From contig NZ_AUBJ02000001.1 in the NCBI RefSeq assembly GCF_000429185.2, positions 4,092,001 through 4,156,000 of the forward strand: a stretch of DNA of 64,000 bases, written 5' to 3'. The translations under genes were made by a program, and so were the position numbers. Under the pieces are notes generated by a model that saw only the letters and a program-made list of their open reading frames with translations, was not told the origin of the DNA and did no database searches. This document shows, one piece after another, positions 1-13,008 of the stretch; positions within the stretch are counted from its first letter, which is position 1; each line of letters begins with the position of its first letter. Origin of the DNA: Actinoalloteichus caeruleus DSM 43889. Lineage in GTDB: Bacteria; Actinomycetota; Actinomycetes; Mycobacteriales; Pseudonocardiaceae.

Positions 1-222
1 CCTGACGACGGACTTCCGGAGGGTGATGGGAGTGCCGCCAGGTGCCTACGCGGCGGGGCGCATCCCGGTCGGACCGCGGTGCCGGCCAGGCAGCGGGAAC
101 ACCGGATGAGGTGGGCGGTGGGGCGGTGGGGATGACCAGGGGTTCGGTGGAACCCGTCTCGGGTCCACCGCCCTCTCCCAACGGCCCAGGCACGACGTGG
201 AGCGTGCCATCGTTGATCTGGG
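1..222. other. Edge segment without a recognised gene
   Basis: This is the stretch between the left edge of the window and the 3' end of tRNA-Ala. It is GC-rich, and I see no ORF resembling a known protein. A gene that continues beyond the left edge cannot be excluded. Confidence 0.4.
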
Positions 223-295
223 TGGAGACGAGGGGAATCGAACCCCTAACCCCCGCCTTGCAAAGGCGGTGCTCTGCCAATTGAGCTACGTCCCC
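223..295 (-). tRNA. tRNA-Ala (anticodon TGC)
   Basis: The minus strand folds as a complete 73-nt tRNA. The seven-base acceptor stem starts GGGGACG at 295 and closes with CGTCTCC, followed by discriminator A at 223. The D-arm reads AGCTCAATTGGCAGAGC, the anticodon stem-loop reads CGCCTTTGCAAGGCG with anticodon TGC, and the T-arm contains GGTTCGATTCC. The bases after the discriminator read CCCA, so CCA is not encoded exactly and would be added by the CCA-adding enzyme, whose gene lies at 40.6 kb. A tRNA-Ile/tRNA-Ala pair downstream of gyrA is standard in actinobacteria. Confidence 0.97.
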
Positions 296-425
296 CGGGC
301 GCACCAGTGGTGACCACCCCGCTCAGGCCTTCCGAGGCCTGGCCTGTCGTCCAGCCCGCCGATCCGAACCGGCGGCGGGCGGACACACGAGAAGCCGGGA
401 GCTCGATGAGCCCCCGGCACTCGGA

Positions 426-548
426 TCAGCTCTCGGCAGGGGCCGTAGCCTCACGCCAGAGGTCAGCCTCAGCCTTGGCGGAGCGGTTCCTGCGGACGAG
501 CAGCAGGACGACGCCAGCCACAGCACCCAGGGCAAGCAACTTCTTCAC
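426..548 (-). CDS. DLW-39 family micro-protein
   Basis: This is a 40-residue ORF starting with GTG at 548, preceded by the strong ribosome binding site AGGAGG about 10 bases upstream. It reads MKKLLALGAVAGVVLLLVRR, then a short polar tail containing ADLW near residues 28-31, and ends APAES. The Asp-Leu-Trp signature and the position between tRNA-Ile and tRNA-Ala downstream of gyrA are the marks of the small DLW-39 family of actinobacteria. It is one short hydrophobic segment (residues 4-18) followed by a basic and then an acidic tail, consistent with a single-pass membrane peptide. Its function is unknown. It is easily missed because it is so short. Confidence 0.85.
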   Translation of the reverse strand: MKKLLALGAVAGVVLLLVRRNRSAKAEADLWREATAPAES

Positions 549-634
549 TTTCGGTCGCCTCCTAGCGTCTGGCGCACACGATCCCGGTCCTGTGTACCGA
601 TGACCGGGATCAGAAAAGTACGAACATCGGGCAG

Positions 635-708
635 TGGGCCTAGCTGGACTTGAACCAGCGACCTCTTCGTTATCAGCGAAGCGCTCTAACCGTCTGAGCT
701 ATAGGCCC
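635..708 (-). tRNA. tRNA-Ile (anticodon GAT)
   Basis: A 74-nt minus-strand tRNA. The acceptor stem GGGCCTA starts at 708 and pairs with TAGGCCC, with discriminator A at 635. The D-arm reads AGCTCAGACGGTTAGAGC, the anticodon loop carries GAT within CGCTGATAACG, and the T-arm contains GGTTCAAGTCC. CCA is not encoded. It lies downstream of the gyrB-gyrA-DUF3566 operon in the usual actinobacterial arrangement. Confidence 0.97.
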
Positions 709-1266
709 TCGGACGCGGAGTGAAGACTACCGCACGCGTCTCAGTTCCCCAAACCGGGTCTGATCTTCAGTTCCAGTCTGACGTCGCGTGCGTCATCCGC
801 TGTGTGGACCATGCTACCCGGTGACGATCGACGGTGTTCCCCCACCCCCTCGAACCGGCCACGACCAGCGGGTTCACGCCCCCGAGCCGCCCGAGGGCAC
901 CATCCCGGCCGGCCGCTCGAACGCTCCACTGCCGGCACTGGCCGATAACAGCCGCCGGTCACACCGAGGCGGACCAGCGGCTGGCGTGGCTCGGCCGCAC
1001 GACGACGGCCACGACAGCGGTGCCGCACCAGCACGGCGAGCTCCGGGCGACGACGGCCGGCCGCCTGCCCCGGGCCACCCGCCCCTCGGACACCGGCGAG
1101 GCACGGATCGGACACCAGTGGGCCGGGGAACGGCGCGTTCCGACCGCGGTGACCCGGCACGGCGGCGGCCGAACCGAGGGGGTCCCGGGCACGAGCGCCG
1201 CCGGACGCCCACCAGACGACGCGACGCCCGGCCGGGGACCCGGCCGGGCGTCGCGTGGTGTCCTCG
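709..1266. other. Gene-free spacer downstream of the gyrase operon
   Basis: A spacer of 558 bases between the DUF3566 gene and tRNA-Ile. The overlapping ORFs here are short, arginine- and proline-rich, and present in several frames at once, as expected of non-coding GC-rich DNA. The plus strand is visibly C-rich. The only clear element is the terminator hairpin at 1219-1256. A promoter for the tRNA-Ile gene should lie near 710-800 but I cannot place it. Confidence 0.6.
1219..1256 (-). terminator. Terminator hairpin after the gyrase operon
   Basis: A perfect 17-bp stem (left arm 1219-1235, right arm 1240-1256) with the four-base loop GGAC. It lies 11 bases beyond the stop codon of the DUF3566 gene. 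There is no U-tract, which is usual for high-GC actinobacteria. Confidence 0.85.
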
Positions 1267-2117
1267 TCAGTCGCGTTCCGACAGCGTCAGCTCGATGCCG
1301 CCGGCGAGGTCCGCCGACACGTTGTAGACGAACGCGCCCACGGTCGCCAAGGCGGTGAACAGCACGATGTTGATGGCGCCCACGATCGCGGCCACCCCGA
1401 ACACCCGGCCGGCGCTGATCAGGTCACCCTCGGTGGCATCACCGGTCAGGTCGTTGTAGGTCCCGTTCAGGGAGTCCCAGACGCGCATGCCGTCCAGGAC
1501 GCCGTAGAGCACGCCAACCGCGACCAGCCAGATGAAGAACGCCGCGACGCTCAACACCAGGGCCAACTTCAGCACGGACCAGGGGTCCACCCGCTTCACC
1601 TGCAGGCTCGCCCGGCGGGGCCCCCGGCCGGGCCGACGACCGGTCAGACCGGAACCACCGGAGGACGGCGGCCGACCTCCTGGCCCCGGGAAGTTCACCG
1701 GCGCCCGTCCCACGGCTCCGCTTTGTTCGGCTCCCACAGGTTTCGTCATGGTGGTCGTCGCCTCGCTTCCCCCGGGCGACGCCCCCGCCGCCGCGCTGGA
1801 AGCGTACCCCTGACCAGCGTGCCGTTCAGGGTTTCCCGCGCCGGCCCCCGGCGACTGCTGCCCGGCGGACGCCTGGGCGGTCGACCGCTGCCAGGGGGGT
1901 GTGGACACGTGTTCCTCGGCAGCGACGGCCGGCTGGTCGGCCCCCTCGGCGAGATCGGACCCGCCCTCGGTGGCCGGCTTGGCCGCCGCCGGCGCCACCG
2001 GGGTCATGAAGGTCGTCTTCTCCCCACCGACCGCCTGCGGGGTGGTGTCCCCGGCGGACTCCGACTCGGAACCGCTGCCCTCCGCGGGCTGCCGCTGGTC
2101 CGGGCTGCCTGGCGAAC

Positions 2118-2121
<4 letters not shown>
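1267..2121 (-). CDS. DUF3566 membrane protein
   Basis: A 284-residue protein with a long disordered N-terminal half (residues 1-170, rich in Pro, Gly, Ala, Thr and Glu). A basic stretch [10 protein letters not shown] follows, then a C-terminal domain with two transmembrane segments (about 185-208 and 241-265). This is the layout of the DUF3566 proteins found directly after gyrA across actinobacteria, including the equivalent gene of Mycobacterium tuberculosis. Its start ATG overlaps the gyrA stop (ATGA), so the two are translationally coupled and gyrB-gyrA-DUF3566 form an operon. Function is not established; the gene order suggests a conserved link with the gyrase/origin region. The N-terminal tail varies greatly in length within the family. 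Confidence 0.9.
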
Positions 2122-4655
<2,534 letters not shown>

Positions 4656-4734
4656 TGCAGTCCTTCTCGTGTGCGGGGTTCAGGGGTGCGCGGCGGCCGT
4701 TCGGTGGACGGGCCGCCGTCCTGGAGGTGACCGG

Positions 4735-7103
<2,369 letters not shown>

Positions 7104-7766
7104 TCAGCCGTAGGTGTCCCGGGGCCCCCTGCCGGGGACGTGCTTGGGGCCGTACCGCCAGCTCGGCGCCGAGGGGCCCTGGATCCGCAACCGCCTGACG
7201 AGGTTCTGCCCGACCGCTCCGGCGATGCGTTCGAGCAGTTGCCGTTGCAGCAGTCTGAGCTGGGTCGCCCACGCCGTCGAGTCGGCCAGGACGGTCAGTT
7301 CACCATCTCGCAGTGTGACCGGGCGCACGTGTTCGGCGATGTCCGGGCCGACCAACCGGTCCCACCGGCCGAAGAGGGCGCCACCGGCGAGCTGGTCCCC
7401 CCAGCCCCGCTCGGCGACCATCCGGACCGCCAGCCGCCCCAGGGGCTGCGGGTCCCGCTCGTCGGGGCGGGCGCCCGACCAACCGCGGCGCCGGGCTCTG
7501 CGCCGTCCAGGACGCCCCGAGGAGGACCGCCCCGCTCCTGGGCGGCCACCACCCGCTCTGACCTGCGCACGAGCGGCTTCGAGCGCGGCGCGGGCCAGGT
7601 CGGGGCCGGACAGGGCGGCCGAGTCGCCGCTCGCCCCGTCCGGCGCTGCCGCCCGTCCCGTGACCGGGCCCACGCCCGGAGTCACCGAGTTATCCACAGA
7701 ATCCACAGGTTTATCCCCAGGCGCGCGTCGTGAGTCACCCTTCGTCGACGGTCGGCGCTCAGTCAC
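7104..7766 (-). CDS. DUF721 / DciA-like protein
   Basis: A 220-residue protein with a disordered, arginine-rich N-terminal half (to about residue 100). A DUF721 domain follows at about 105-205 (for example [21 protein letters not shown] and [14 protein letters not shown]). DUF721 is the family of DciA, shown in other bacteria to load or assist the replicative helicase DnaB. In actinobacteria it sits between recF and gyrB, as here. The GTG start overlaps the recF stop by eight bases, suggesting coupling. The N-terminal coding region contains three DnaA-box-like sequences at 7690-7719, described as a finding. Assignment to the family is firm; the helicase-loading role here is inferred. Confidence 0.9.
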   Translation of the reverse strand: MTERRPSTKGDSRRAPGDKPVDSVDNSVTPGVGPVTGRAAAPDGASGDSAALSGPDLARAALEAARAQVRAGGGRPGAGRSSSGRPGRRRARRRGWSGARPDERDPQPLGRLAVRMVAERGWGDQLAGGALFGRWDRLVGPDIAEHVRPVTLRDGELTVLADSTAWATQLRLLQRQLLERIAGAVGQNLVRRLRIQGPSAPSWRYGPKHVPGRGPRDTYG

Positions 7767-8913
7767 CGCGTCGTACCGTCCCGTCCCGCACCACGAACCG
7801 GCCCCCGGTCAGTTCGGCGGGGACGTCCTCCTCCACCGCGGCCGTGACCAGCACCTGCTCGGCCCGCCCCGCCACGGCGGCCAGCCGGCTCCTCCGCCGT
7901 TGGTCGAGTTCGGCGAAGACGTCGTCGAGGACCAGCACCGGCTCGCTCCCCTCGGCCCGCAGCAGATCGTAGGCGGCCAGGCGGAGGGCGAGCGCGAAGG
8001 ACCAGGACTCGCCGTGGCTCGCGTACCCGCGCGCGGGGAGGTCGCCGATGGTGAGTTCGAGTTCGTCCCGGTGCGGGCCGACGAGGCACACGCCCCGGTC
8101 GAGTTCCTGATCACGCACCCTTCGGAGTTCCGCCAGCAGCGCCTCGGCCAGCGACTCGGGGTCCGAGGGCCCCTGCCCGGCCCTCGCCCCGCCGTCCGGC
8201 CCGGCCGTGTCCCGGTAGCGCACGGTCGCCACGCCCCCCGGCGCGAGTTCGTGGTAGGCGGCCGTCACCAACGGGGAGAGCTCGGCGACGAGATCGAGGC
8301 GCCCGGCCAACAGCTGGCCCCCGAAACGGGCCAGGTGGTTGTCCCAGACCTCCAGTGTCCCCAGCGCGGCGTCGTCGGACCGACCACGCTGCCCGCGGCG
8401 GAGTCCGCCCGCCGTCTTCAGCAGGGCGCTGCGCTGCCGGAGCACCCGGTCGTAGTCCGCCCGGACCCCGGCGAACCGCGGCGACCTGCTCGCCAGCAGC
8501 TCGTCGAGGAACCGGCGGCGTTCCCCCGGGTCACCCCGGACCAGGGACAGGTCCTCCGGGCCGAAGAAGACCGTGCGCAGGATGCCGAGGATGTCCCTGG
8601 GGCGCTTCACCGGCGCCCGGTTGACCCGGGCCCGGTTGGTCCGTCCCGGCGTGATCTCGACGTCGAGCGTCAGCTGCCGTCCCTCGTTCACGACGGTCGC
8701 GCGCACGATCGCGCTGCTCGCGCCGTGCCGCACCAGGGGAGCGTCGCCGGAGACACGGTGCGATCCGAGGTTCGCCAGGTAGCCGACCGCCTCGACCAGG
8801 TTCGTCTTGCCCTGGCCATTGGCCCCGACGAGCACGTTGGGCCCTCGCCCGAACGTGAGTTCCGCGGTCGGCCACGACCGGAAGTCGGTGACCTGGAGGT
8901 GACGGACGTGCAC
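7759..8913 (-). CDS. recF: DNA replication/repair protein RecF
   Basis: RecF is an SMC-like ABC ATPase that helps RecR/RecO load RecA at gapped DNA. The 384-residue protein has a Walker A motif GANGQGKT at 30-37, an ABC signature around [10 protein letters not shown] (299-308), and a Walker B plus D-loop [14 protein letters not shown] at 324-337. The start is the GTG at 8913 ([14 protein letters not shown]), the normal RecF N-terminus; the ribosome binding site is weak. It lies 49 bases after gnd and overlaps the DUF721 gene. Length and motifs are complete. Confidence 0.98.
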   Translation of the reverse strand: MHVRHLQVTDFRSWPTAELTFGRGPNVLVGANGQGKTNLVEAVGYLANLGSHRVSGDAPLVRHGASSAIVRATVVNEGRQLTLDVEITPGRTNRARVNRAPVKRPRDILGILRTVFFGPEDLSLVRGDPGERRRFLDELLASRSPRFAGVRADYDRVLRQRSALLKTAGGLRRGQRGRSDDAALGTLEVWDNHLARFGGQLLAGRLDLVAELSPLVTAAYHELAPGGVATVRYRDTAGPDGGARAGQGPSDPESLAEALLAELRRVRDQELDRGVCLVGPHRDELELTIGDLPARGYASHGESWSFALALRLAAYDLLRAEGSEPVLVLDDVFAELDQRRRSRLAAVAGRAEQVLVTAAVEEDVPAELTGGRFVVRDGTVRRGD

Positions 8914-8962
8914 CGTGCGCTGGCTTCCTCGGTGTCGTGGCCGGGCGTTCGCCGGCCGGGGG

Positions 8963-9880
8963 TCAGTGGCCGTGCACGTCGCCCGCGCCGGACGTGGGGC
9001 CGGCGTGGTGCACGGCGTGACCGCCGAACTGCTGCCTGAGCGCGGCCACGGCCCGCATCGCCGGGGAGTCGTCCTGCCGGGAGGCGAACCGGGCGAACAG
9101 CGCCGCCGACATCACCGGTGCCGGCACCGAGTTGTTGATGGCCTCCTCGATGGTCCAGCGGCCCTCACCGGAGTCCTCGACGTAGCCGCGGAGGTTCTCC
9201 AGCTGGGGGTCCCGCTCGAGGGCCTGCACCATGAGGTCGAGCAACCACGACCGCACGACGGTGCCTCGGGTCCAGGCCCGGAGCACCTCGGGCACGTTCT
9301 CCACCTGGGGTGCGGCCGCCAACAGCTCGAAGCCCTCCGCGTAGGCCTGCATCAGGCCGTACTCGATGCCGTTGTGCACCATCTTCGCGTAGTGACCCGC
9401 CCCGACGCCCCCGGCGTGGGCGAAGCCCTCCTCCCGAGGACCCTCAGGCCGCAGCGCGTCGAACACGGGCATGGCGCGCTCGACGTCCTCGGCGGCGCCG
9501 CCGGCCATCAGGCCGTAGCCCTCCTCCAGGCCCCACACGCCACCGGAGACACCGCAGTCGACGTACCGGACGCCGCGTTCGGCCAGGATCTCGGCGTTCC
9601 GCTGGTCATCGCTGAAACGGGAGTTGCCGCCCTCGATCACGAGGTCCCCCTCGTCGAGCAACTCACCGAGCCGCTCGACGGTCTCCCGCGTCGGGTCGCC
9701 GGCGGGGACCATCACCCAGACCAGGCGGGGCGCCTCGAGCTGGTCGACCAGCTCCTCCAGGCTCGCCACGTCGCGGACCTCGGCGGCGCGGTCGTAGCCC
9801 ACCACGTCGTGGCCGGCTCGCCTGAGCCGCTCCCGCATGTTGAAGCCCATCTTGCCGAGACCGACCAGTCCGAGCTGCAC
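8963..9880 (-). CDS. gnd: 6-phosphogluconate dehydrogenase (decarboxylating), short form
   Basis: Oxidative decarboxylation of 6-phosphogluconate to ribulose 5-phosphate with reduction of NAD(P)+, in the pentose phosphate pathway. At 305 residues it belongs to the short class (YqeC/GntZ type), not the 470-residue class. The dinucleotide-binding motif GLVGLGKMG starts at residue 3. The substrate region GGNSRFSDD and the catalytic lysine region [16 protein letters not shown] are intact. The GTG at 9880 is chosen because of the strong upstream GGGGGAG and the match to the family N-terminus; the frame is open for 30 more codons. Its place between dnaN and recF is seen in Pseudonocardiales and Streptomyces relatives and is unrelated to replication by function. 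Confidence 0.95.
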   Translation of the reverse strand: MQLGLVGLGKMGFNMRERLRRAGHDVVGYDRAAEVRDVASLEELVDQLEAPRLVWVMVPAGDPTRETVERLGELLDEGDLVIEGGNSRFSDDQRNAEILAERGVRYVDCGVSGGVWGLEEGYGLMAGGAAEDVERAMPVFDALRPEGPREEGFAHAGGVGAGHYAKMVHNGIEYGLMQAYAEGFELLAAAPQVENVPEVLRAWTRGTVVRSWLLDLMVQALERDPQLENLRGYVEDSGEGRWTIEEAINNSVPAPVMSAALFARFASRQDDSPAMRAVAALRQQFGGHAVHHAGPTSGAGDVHGH

Positions 9881-10052
9881 GAGTACTCCCCCGTTTCCTG
9901 ATGCTGCGGTTGGGGCGACATCGTCGCCGCCACGACCGGTTCGGGTCAATCCGAACGAAAGGCACGGCACACCCGGCGGGCACGTGTCCTACGTCGCCCC
10001 GTCGGTGCTGGTCACCGCGTGCGGCTCGACGACCTCGCCCGGTGGGACCGCG

Positions 10053-11207
10053 TCAGCCGGGCAGGCGGACCGGCATCAGCAGGTACAGGTAGCCGGGGAG
10101 GACCTGGCCCTCCTCGCCGACGGGCTTGATCAGGGCGGGCCGGCTGGACGCGGTGAAGGAGAGGTGCGCTCGTTCGGTGCGCACGGCGCTCAGGCCGTCC
10201 AACAGGTAGCCGGGGTTGAAGGCGATCGTGAGGGGCTCGCCCTGGAAGTCGAGCGGCAACTCCTCCTCGGCGCTGCCCTCGTCGTCACCTCCGGCGGAGA
10301 GGCGCAGGCTGGACTCGGTGAACTCGAGCCGAACCTGGGCACCACGCTCGGCGACCAGCGAGACGCGCTTGATCGCGTCGACGAGGGGGGCCACGCCGAG
10401 CACGGCGCTGGCGGTGTGCTCGCTGGGCAGCAGCTGGCGGTACTTGGGGAACTCGGCGTCGAGCAGCCTGCTGGTGGTGCGGCGGCCGTTGCCGGCCAGA
10501 CCGAGCAGACCGTCTCCGGAGGCGAGCGAGAGCTCCACCCGGCTCCCGGAACCGCCGAGTGTCTTGGCGGCCTCGGCCAGGGTCCTGGCGGGCACGAGGA
10601 CGGCGGTGCCGCTGGAGGCCTCGCTGGTGGGCTCCCAGGCGAACTCGCGGACGGCGAGCCGGAAGCGGTCGGTGGCGACCAGCGTGATGCGGTCTCCCTC
10701 GATCTCGACGCGCGTCCCGGTCAGCATCGGCAGGGTGTCGTCCTTGCCGGCGGCCACCGCGACCTGGGCGACGGCCTCCGAGAACACGTCACCCGCGACC
10801 GCCCCGGCGAGTTCCGGCATCGAGGGCAGCTGGGGGTAGTCCTCGGCGGGCATGGTGGGGAGGCTGAACCGGGAGTTCCCGCAGGTGATGGTGGCGCGTG
10901 CACCGTCGATGGTGATGTCGACCGGCTGGTTGGGCAACGACTTCGTGATGTCGGCGAGGAGCCGGCCCGAGACCAGTGCCCGGCCGGGAGTGACGACCGT
11001 CGCCGGCACGCCGACCTGCGCGGACACCTCGTAGTCGAAGCCGGAGACCGTCAGGGTCTGGTCTCCGTCGTCGTGCTCGGAGGTGGACTCGGAGCCGGTG
11101 TCGAGGAGCACGCCGCCGAGCACCGGGACCGGTGGGCGGGATGGGAGGCTCCGTGCGACCCAGGCAACGGCGTCTGCGAGACCGTCTCGCTCGACACGGA
11201 TCTTCAT
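10053..11207 (-). CDS. dnaN: DNA polymerase III beta subunit (sliding clamp)
   Basis: A ring-forming processivity factor that holds DNA polymerase III on the template. At 384 residues it is full length, with the three repeated clamp folds. N-terminal [20 protein letters not shown] matches the family start, and AAAGGA-type Shine-Dalgarno (GAAAGGA) precedes the ATG at 11207. The C-terminus ends [12 protein letters not shown], the usual clamp end. A -10-like TACGGT on the minus strand at 11359-11364 would give a leader of about 145 bases, so dnaN can be transcribed from inside the origin region as well as by read-through from dnaA. Confidence 0.98.
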   Translation of the reverse strand: MKIRVERDGLADAVAWVARSLPSRPPVPVLGGVLLDTGSESTSEHDDGDQTLTVSGFDYEVSAQVGVPATVVTPGRALVSGRLLADITKSLPNQPVDITIDGARATITCGNSRFSLPTMPAEDYPQLPSMPELAGAVAGDVFSEAVAQVAVAAGKDDTLPMLTGTRVEIEGDRITLVATDRFRLAVREFAWEPTSEASSGTAVLVPARTLAEAAKTLGGSGSRVELSLASGDGLLGLAGNGRRTTSRLLDAEFPKYRQLLPSEHTASAVLGVAPLVDAIKRVSLVAERGAQVRLEFTESSLRLSAGGDDEGSAEEELPLDFQGEPLTIAFNPGYLLDGLSAVRTERAHLSFTASSRPALIKPVGEEGQVLPGYLYLLMPVRLPG

Positions 11208-11358
11208 CTGGCGTCCTTTCGGGCCGTTGCGATCATGACCGGTGCGCCGGAGATCGCGGTCCACCACGGGAGTCGACAGTCGGGCCGGATGCTGCTGGCG
11301 CTCGGAGCCAGACCGACGCTCTGAGCTCGAGCCGCTGGCAGGCGAGGCGCGGGACACC

Positions 11359-11364
11359 ACCGTA
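11359..11364 (-). promoter_or_regulatory. -10-like element upstream of dnaN
   Basis: The minus strand reads GGCTCTACGGTG here. TACGGT fits the actinobacterial -10 pattern TANNNT, and the whole GGCTCTACGGTG stretch is repeated at 12330-12341. It would start a transcript about 145 bases upstream of the dnaN ATG. Confidence 0.4.
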
Positions 11365-11446
11365 GAGCCTGGCTCCGAGCCCTCGACGGCGGGGCTGCCC
11401 TTCCCGGGCTTTCTGAGGGCGCGGCGGAGCGACTTGTCCCCACCCC

Positions 11447-11490
11447 CTGTTTTTCTTTTTTCTTCTCTTCAAGAGAGAAATGTAGTGCTC
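11447..11490. other. T-rich tract, likely DNA unwinding element
   Basis: The plus strand runs CTGTTTTTCTTTTTTCTTCT and continues AT-rich to about 11490, in a region otherwise near 70-75% GC. It directly abuts the DnaA-box cluster that starts at 11502, and the sequence GTAGTAGGGG lies between the two. AT-rich sequence next to clustered DnaA boxes is the hallmark of a bacterial duplex-unwinding element. The short TAG-TAG could be a minimal DnaA-trio, but that is speculative. Confidence 0.65.
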
Positions 11491-12144
11491 GTAGTAGGGG
11501 CTGTGGATTGTGTGGATAACCCTCGTTGTCCCTGCTGACACGGCATGAGGGGGTGTGGACAGCCTGGGGGTGGATCGGTGGATGAATTTCCTTCACTGTG
11601 GATGAATCTTCTTCATCCACACTCTGTCCACAGGTGGCGCGAGTTGTCCACAGATCCATCCACAGATTTGGGGGTAGTTGTACCCAGGTCATGCACAGGG
11701 TGGAAGTGGTCTGGATCTCCCCCGATCGGGGCTGTGTACAGGTGTGCGCCCGCCGGATTTCTCCCACGGCACGCAGTCTCGGGCAACGCACCGACAGAAA
11801 CGGTTGGCGCGCCGGGGAGCCCCTGCGACCGCCCCACCCCGGGGCCGGGGCTGGCCACTCCGACGAGCCCGGTACCCGCCTCCTGGCTCGTACCGCGCCC
11901 CGCCGGCGGCTCGGCCCACCTGGCCGCCCGACGAACCAGCAGGGCGCGACCTGGCCGCCCGGAACGGCCGAGGGGACGCCCCTGACGGCGGGTGAGCCCC
12001 GAGCGGGCGGAGGCTGGCGACGTGCGCGGGTCCAGCGGCGAGGGGCGGCGGGGAGGAGGCGCTCCGAGGCCGGCGCCTCCTCCGACGGCCCGAGGCGAGG
12101 ACGTCCTCGGCGAAGGGGGAACACTTCCCGCCCGCACGGCGCAT

Positions 12145-12193
12145 GATGAATCTCGGGGACCCCCAGGCGCGGCCTCCCCAGCCACAGAAAACC
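12145..12193. repeat. oriC-region repeat, copy A
   Basis: The first of three related ~50-bp sequences. The shared core is CTCCCCAGCCACAGAAAA (12174-12191), preceded by GAATCTCGGGG and CGCGGC. It matches copy B at all but four positions over 12145-12191. It is not a DnaA box and does not match any family I recognise. Confidence 0.75.
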
Positions 12194-12329
12194 GCCTGGA
12201 TGCGACGCCGGGTGGTACCCGACCCGGCGGGACTCGACCACTGCCCCGCGTGTGTGGCCGGGCGGGAGCGGTGCGGGGCCGGACGCGACGACCAGGAGCC
12301 GGCCGGGGCGTGCCACGGCGTTCGTGATC

Positions 12330-12335
12330 ACCGTA
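12330..12335 (-). promoter_or_regulatory. -10-like element upstream of repeat A
   Basis: Minus-strand TACGGT inside GGCTCTACGGTG, the same sequence as the element upstream of dnaN. A transcript from here would run leftward through repeat copy A. No -35 box is obvious. Confidence 0.3.
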
Positions 12336-12423
12336 GAGCCGGGGTGGGGACCGGGCGCAGCCGGGGCACCGCCCCCGCACCCCCGGGAACGTGCCCCCGG
12401 AGCACCAGCGCCGAACCGCCGGC

Positions 12424-12473
12424 GACGAATCTCGGGGGCCCCCAGGCGCGGCCTCCCCAGTCGCAGAAAAACC
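12424..12473. repeat. oriC-region repeat, copy B
   Basis: The second copy, with core CTCCCCAGTCGCAGAAAA at 12453-12470, 279 bp from the core of copy A. The 5' part contains the palindrome GGGGGCCCCC. A minus-strand -10-like TAGGCT (12565-12570, in GCTCTAGGCTGG) lies about 95 bp to its right, mirroring the element near copy A. On the minus strand a 72-codon ORF starting with GTG at 12546 runs through this copy, with no other support. Confidence 0.75.
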
Positions 12474-12800
12474 GCGGGCTACGACCGGTGCGCCCCCGTG
12501 CCGGGGGCTTCCCCGGGCGGGTCGACCTCGGCCCGGTTCGCCGCACCCGCGTCGCCTCGTGGACCAGCCTAGAGCGATGCTCCTCCGGGCCCGCGTCGGC
12601 CGCCCTCCGCGTACCAGCCGGGCACCTCGGACGAACCCGGTGGGCCCGGGAGCGGCGGCCCGGCCCGAGCCGGCCCGACCCCGGGTTCGTCCCCTCCTCG
12701 CGACGGGCGCGACGCCGCCGAACCGCCGGAACCCCGTGAGGTGTCGCGAGCGCGCCCCGCGTCGTCGACGGCCATCCCCGATCGGGGCACCCCGGGCCCT

Positions 12801-12849
12801 GACGAATGCGAGACCCGCCGCAGCACGGTCTCCCCAGTCGCAGAAAACC
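12801..12849. repeat. oriC-region repeat, copy C (diverged)
   Basis: The third and most diverged copy. Only GACGAAT at the start and CTCCCCAGTCGCAGAAAA (12830-12847) are kept; the core is identical to that of copy B. It is 377 bp from copy B and 160 bp from the dnaA stop codon. Confidence 0.65.
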
Positions 12850-13008
12850 TCCCCGGCGCGACCGTCCGCCCTCCGCGCCGAACCGCGCGTCAGTCGGAGC
12901 GCGACCCCACGAGCCGACCGGAGCGTCGGGAGGGCGGCGGCAGCCCTCGTCGCCGGCGTGGGCGGAGCGGCTGACGACCGTCCAGCGGAGGAGCCGAGCG
13001 GTGGGCCG

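Larger units (their letters stand above)
11208..13008. other. oriC region between dnaN and dnaA
   Basis: A gene-free stretch of 1.8 kb, about twice the length usual for this interval in streptomycetes. Between 11502 and 11664 there is a dense group of DnaA-box-like 9-mers: perfect TTATCCACA (minus strand, 11511-11519) and TTGTCCACA (11644-11652). CTGTCCACA occurs at 11554-11562 (minus) and 11624-11632; TCATCCACA occurs at 11597-11605 (minus) and 11613-11621. Weaker sites lie at 11502-11510 and 11656-11664. Directly beside them, 11447-11490 is a T-rich tract, by far the most AT-rich stretch near the origin and the best candidate for the unwinding element. The part from 11.7 to 13.0 kb holds three related repeats and minus-strand promoter-like elements. 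All ORFs in it are low-complexity and unsupported. Confidence 0.93.

Noticed and set aside
11204-12380. Minus-strand ORFs (up to 375 codons) across the oriC interval
   Set aside because: They run straight through the DnaA-box cluster and T-rich tract, are Arg/Pro/Gly/Ala-rich and match nothing. Better read as non-coding origin DNA.
12328-12546. A 72-codon minus-strand ORF through repeat copy B
   Set aside because: It has a GTG start and a promoter-like element upstream, but copies A and C lack a comparable start, and composition is low-complexity. Kept only as part of the repeat finding.
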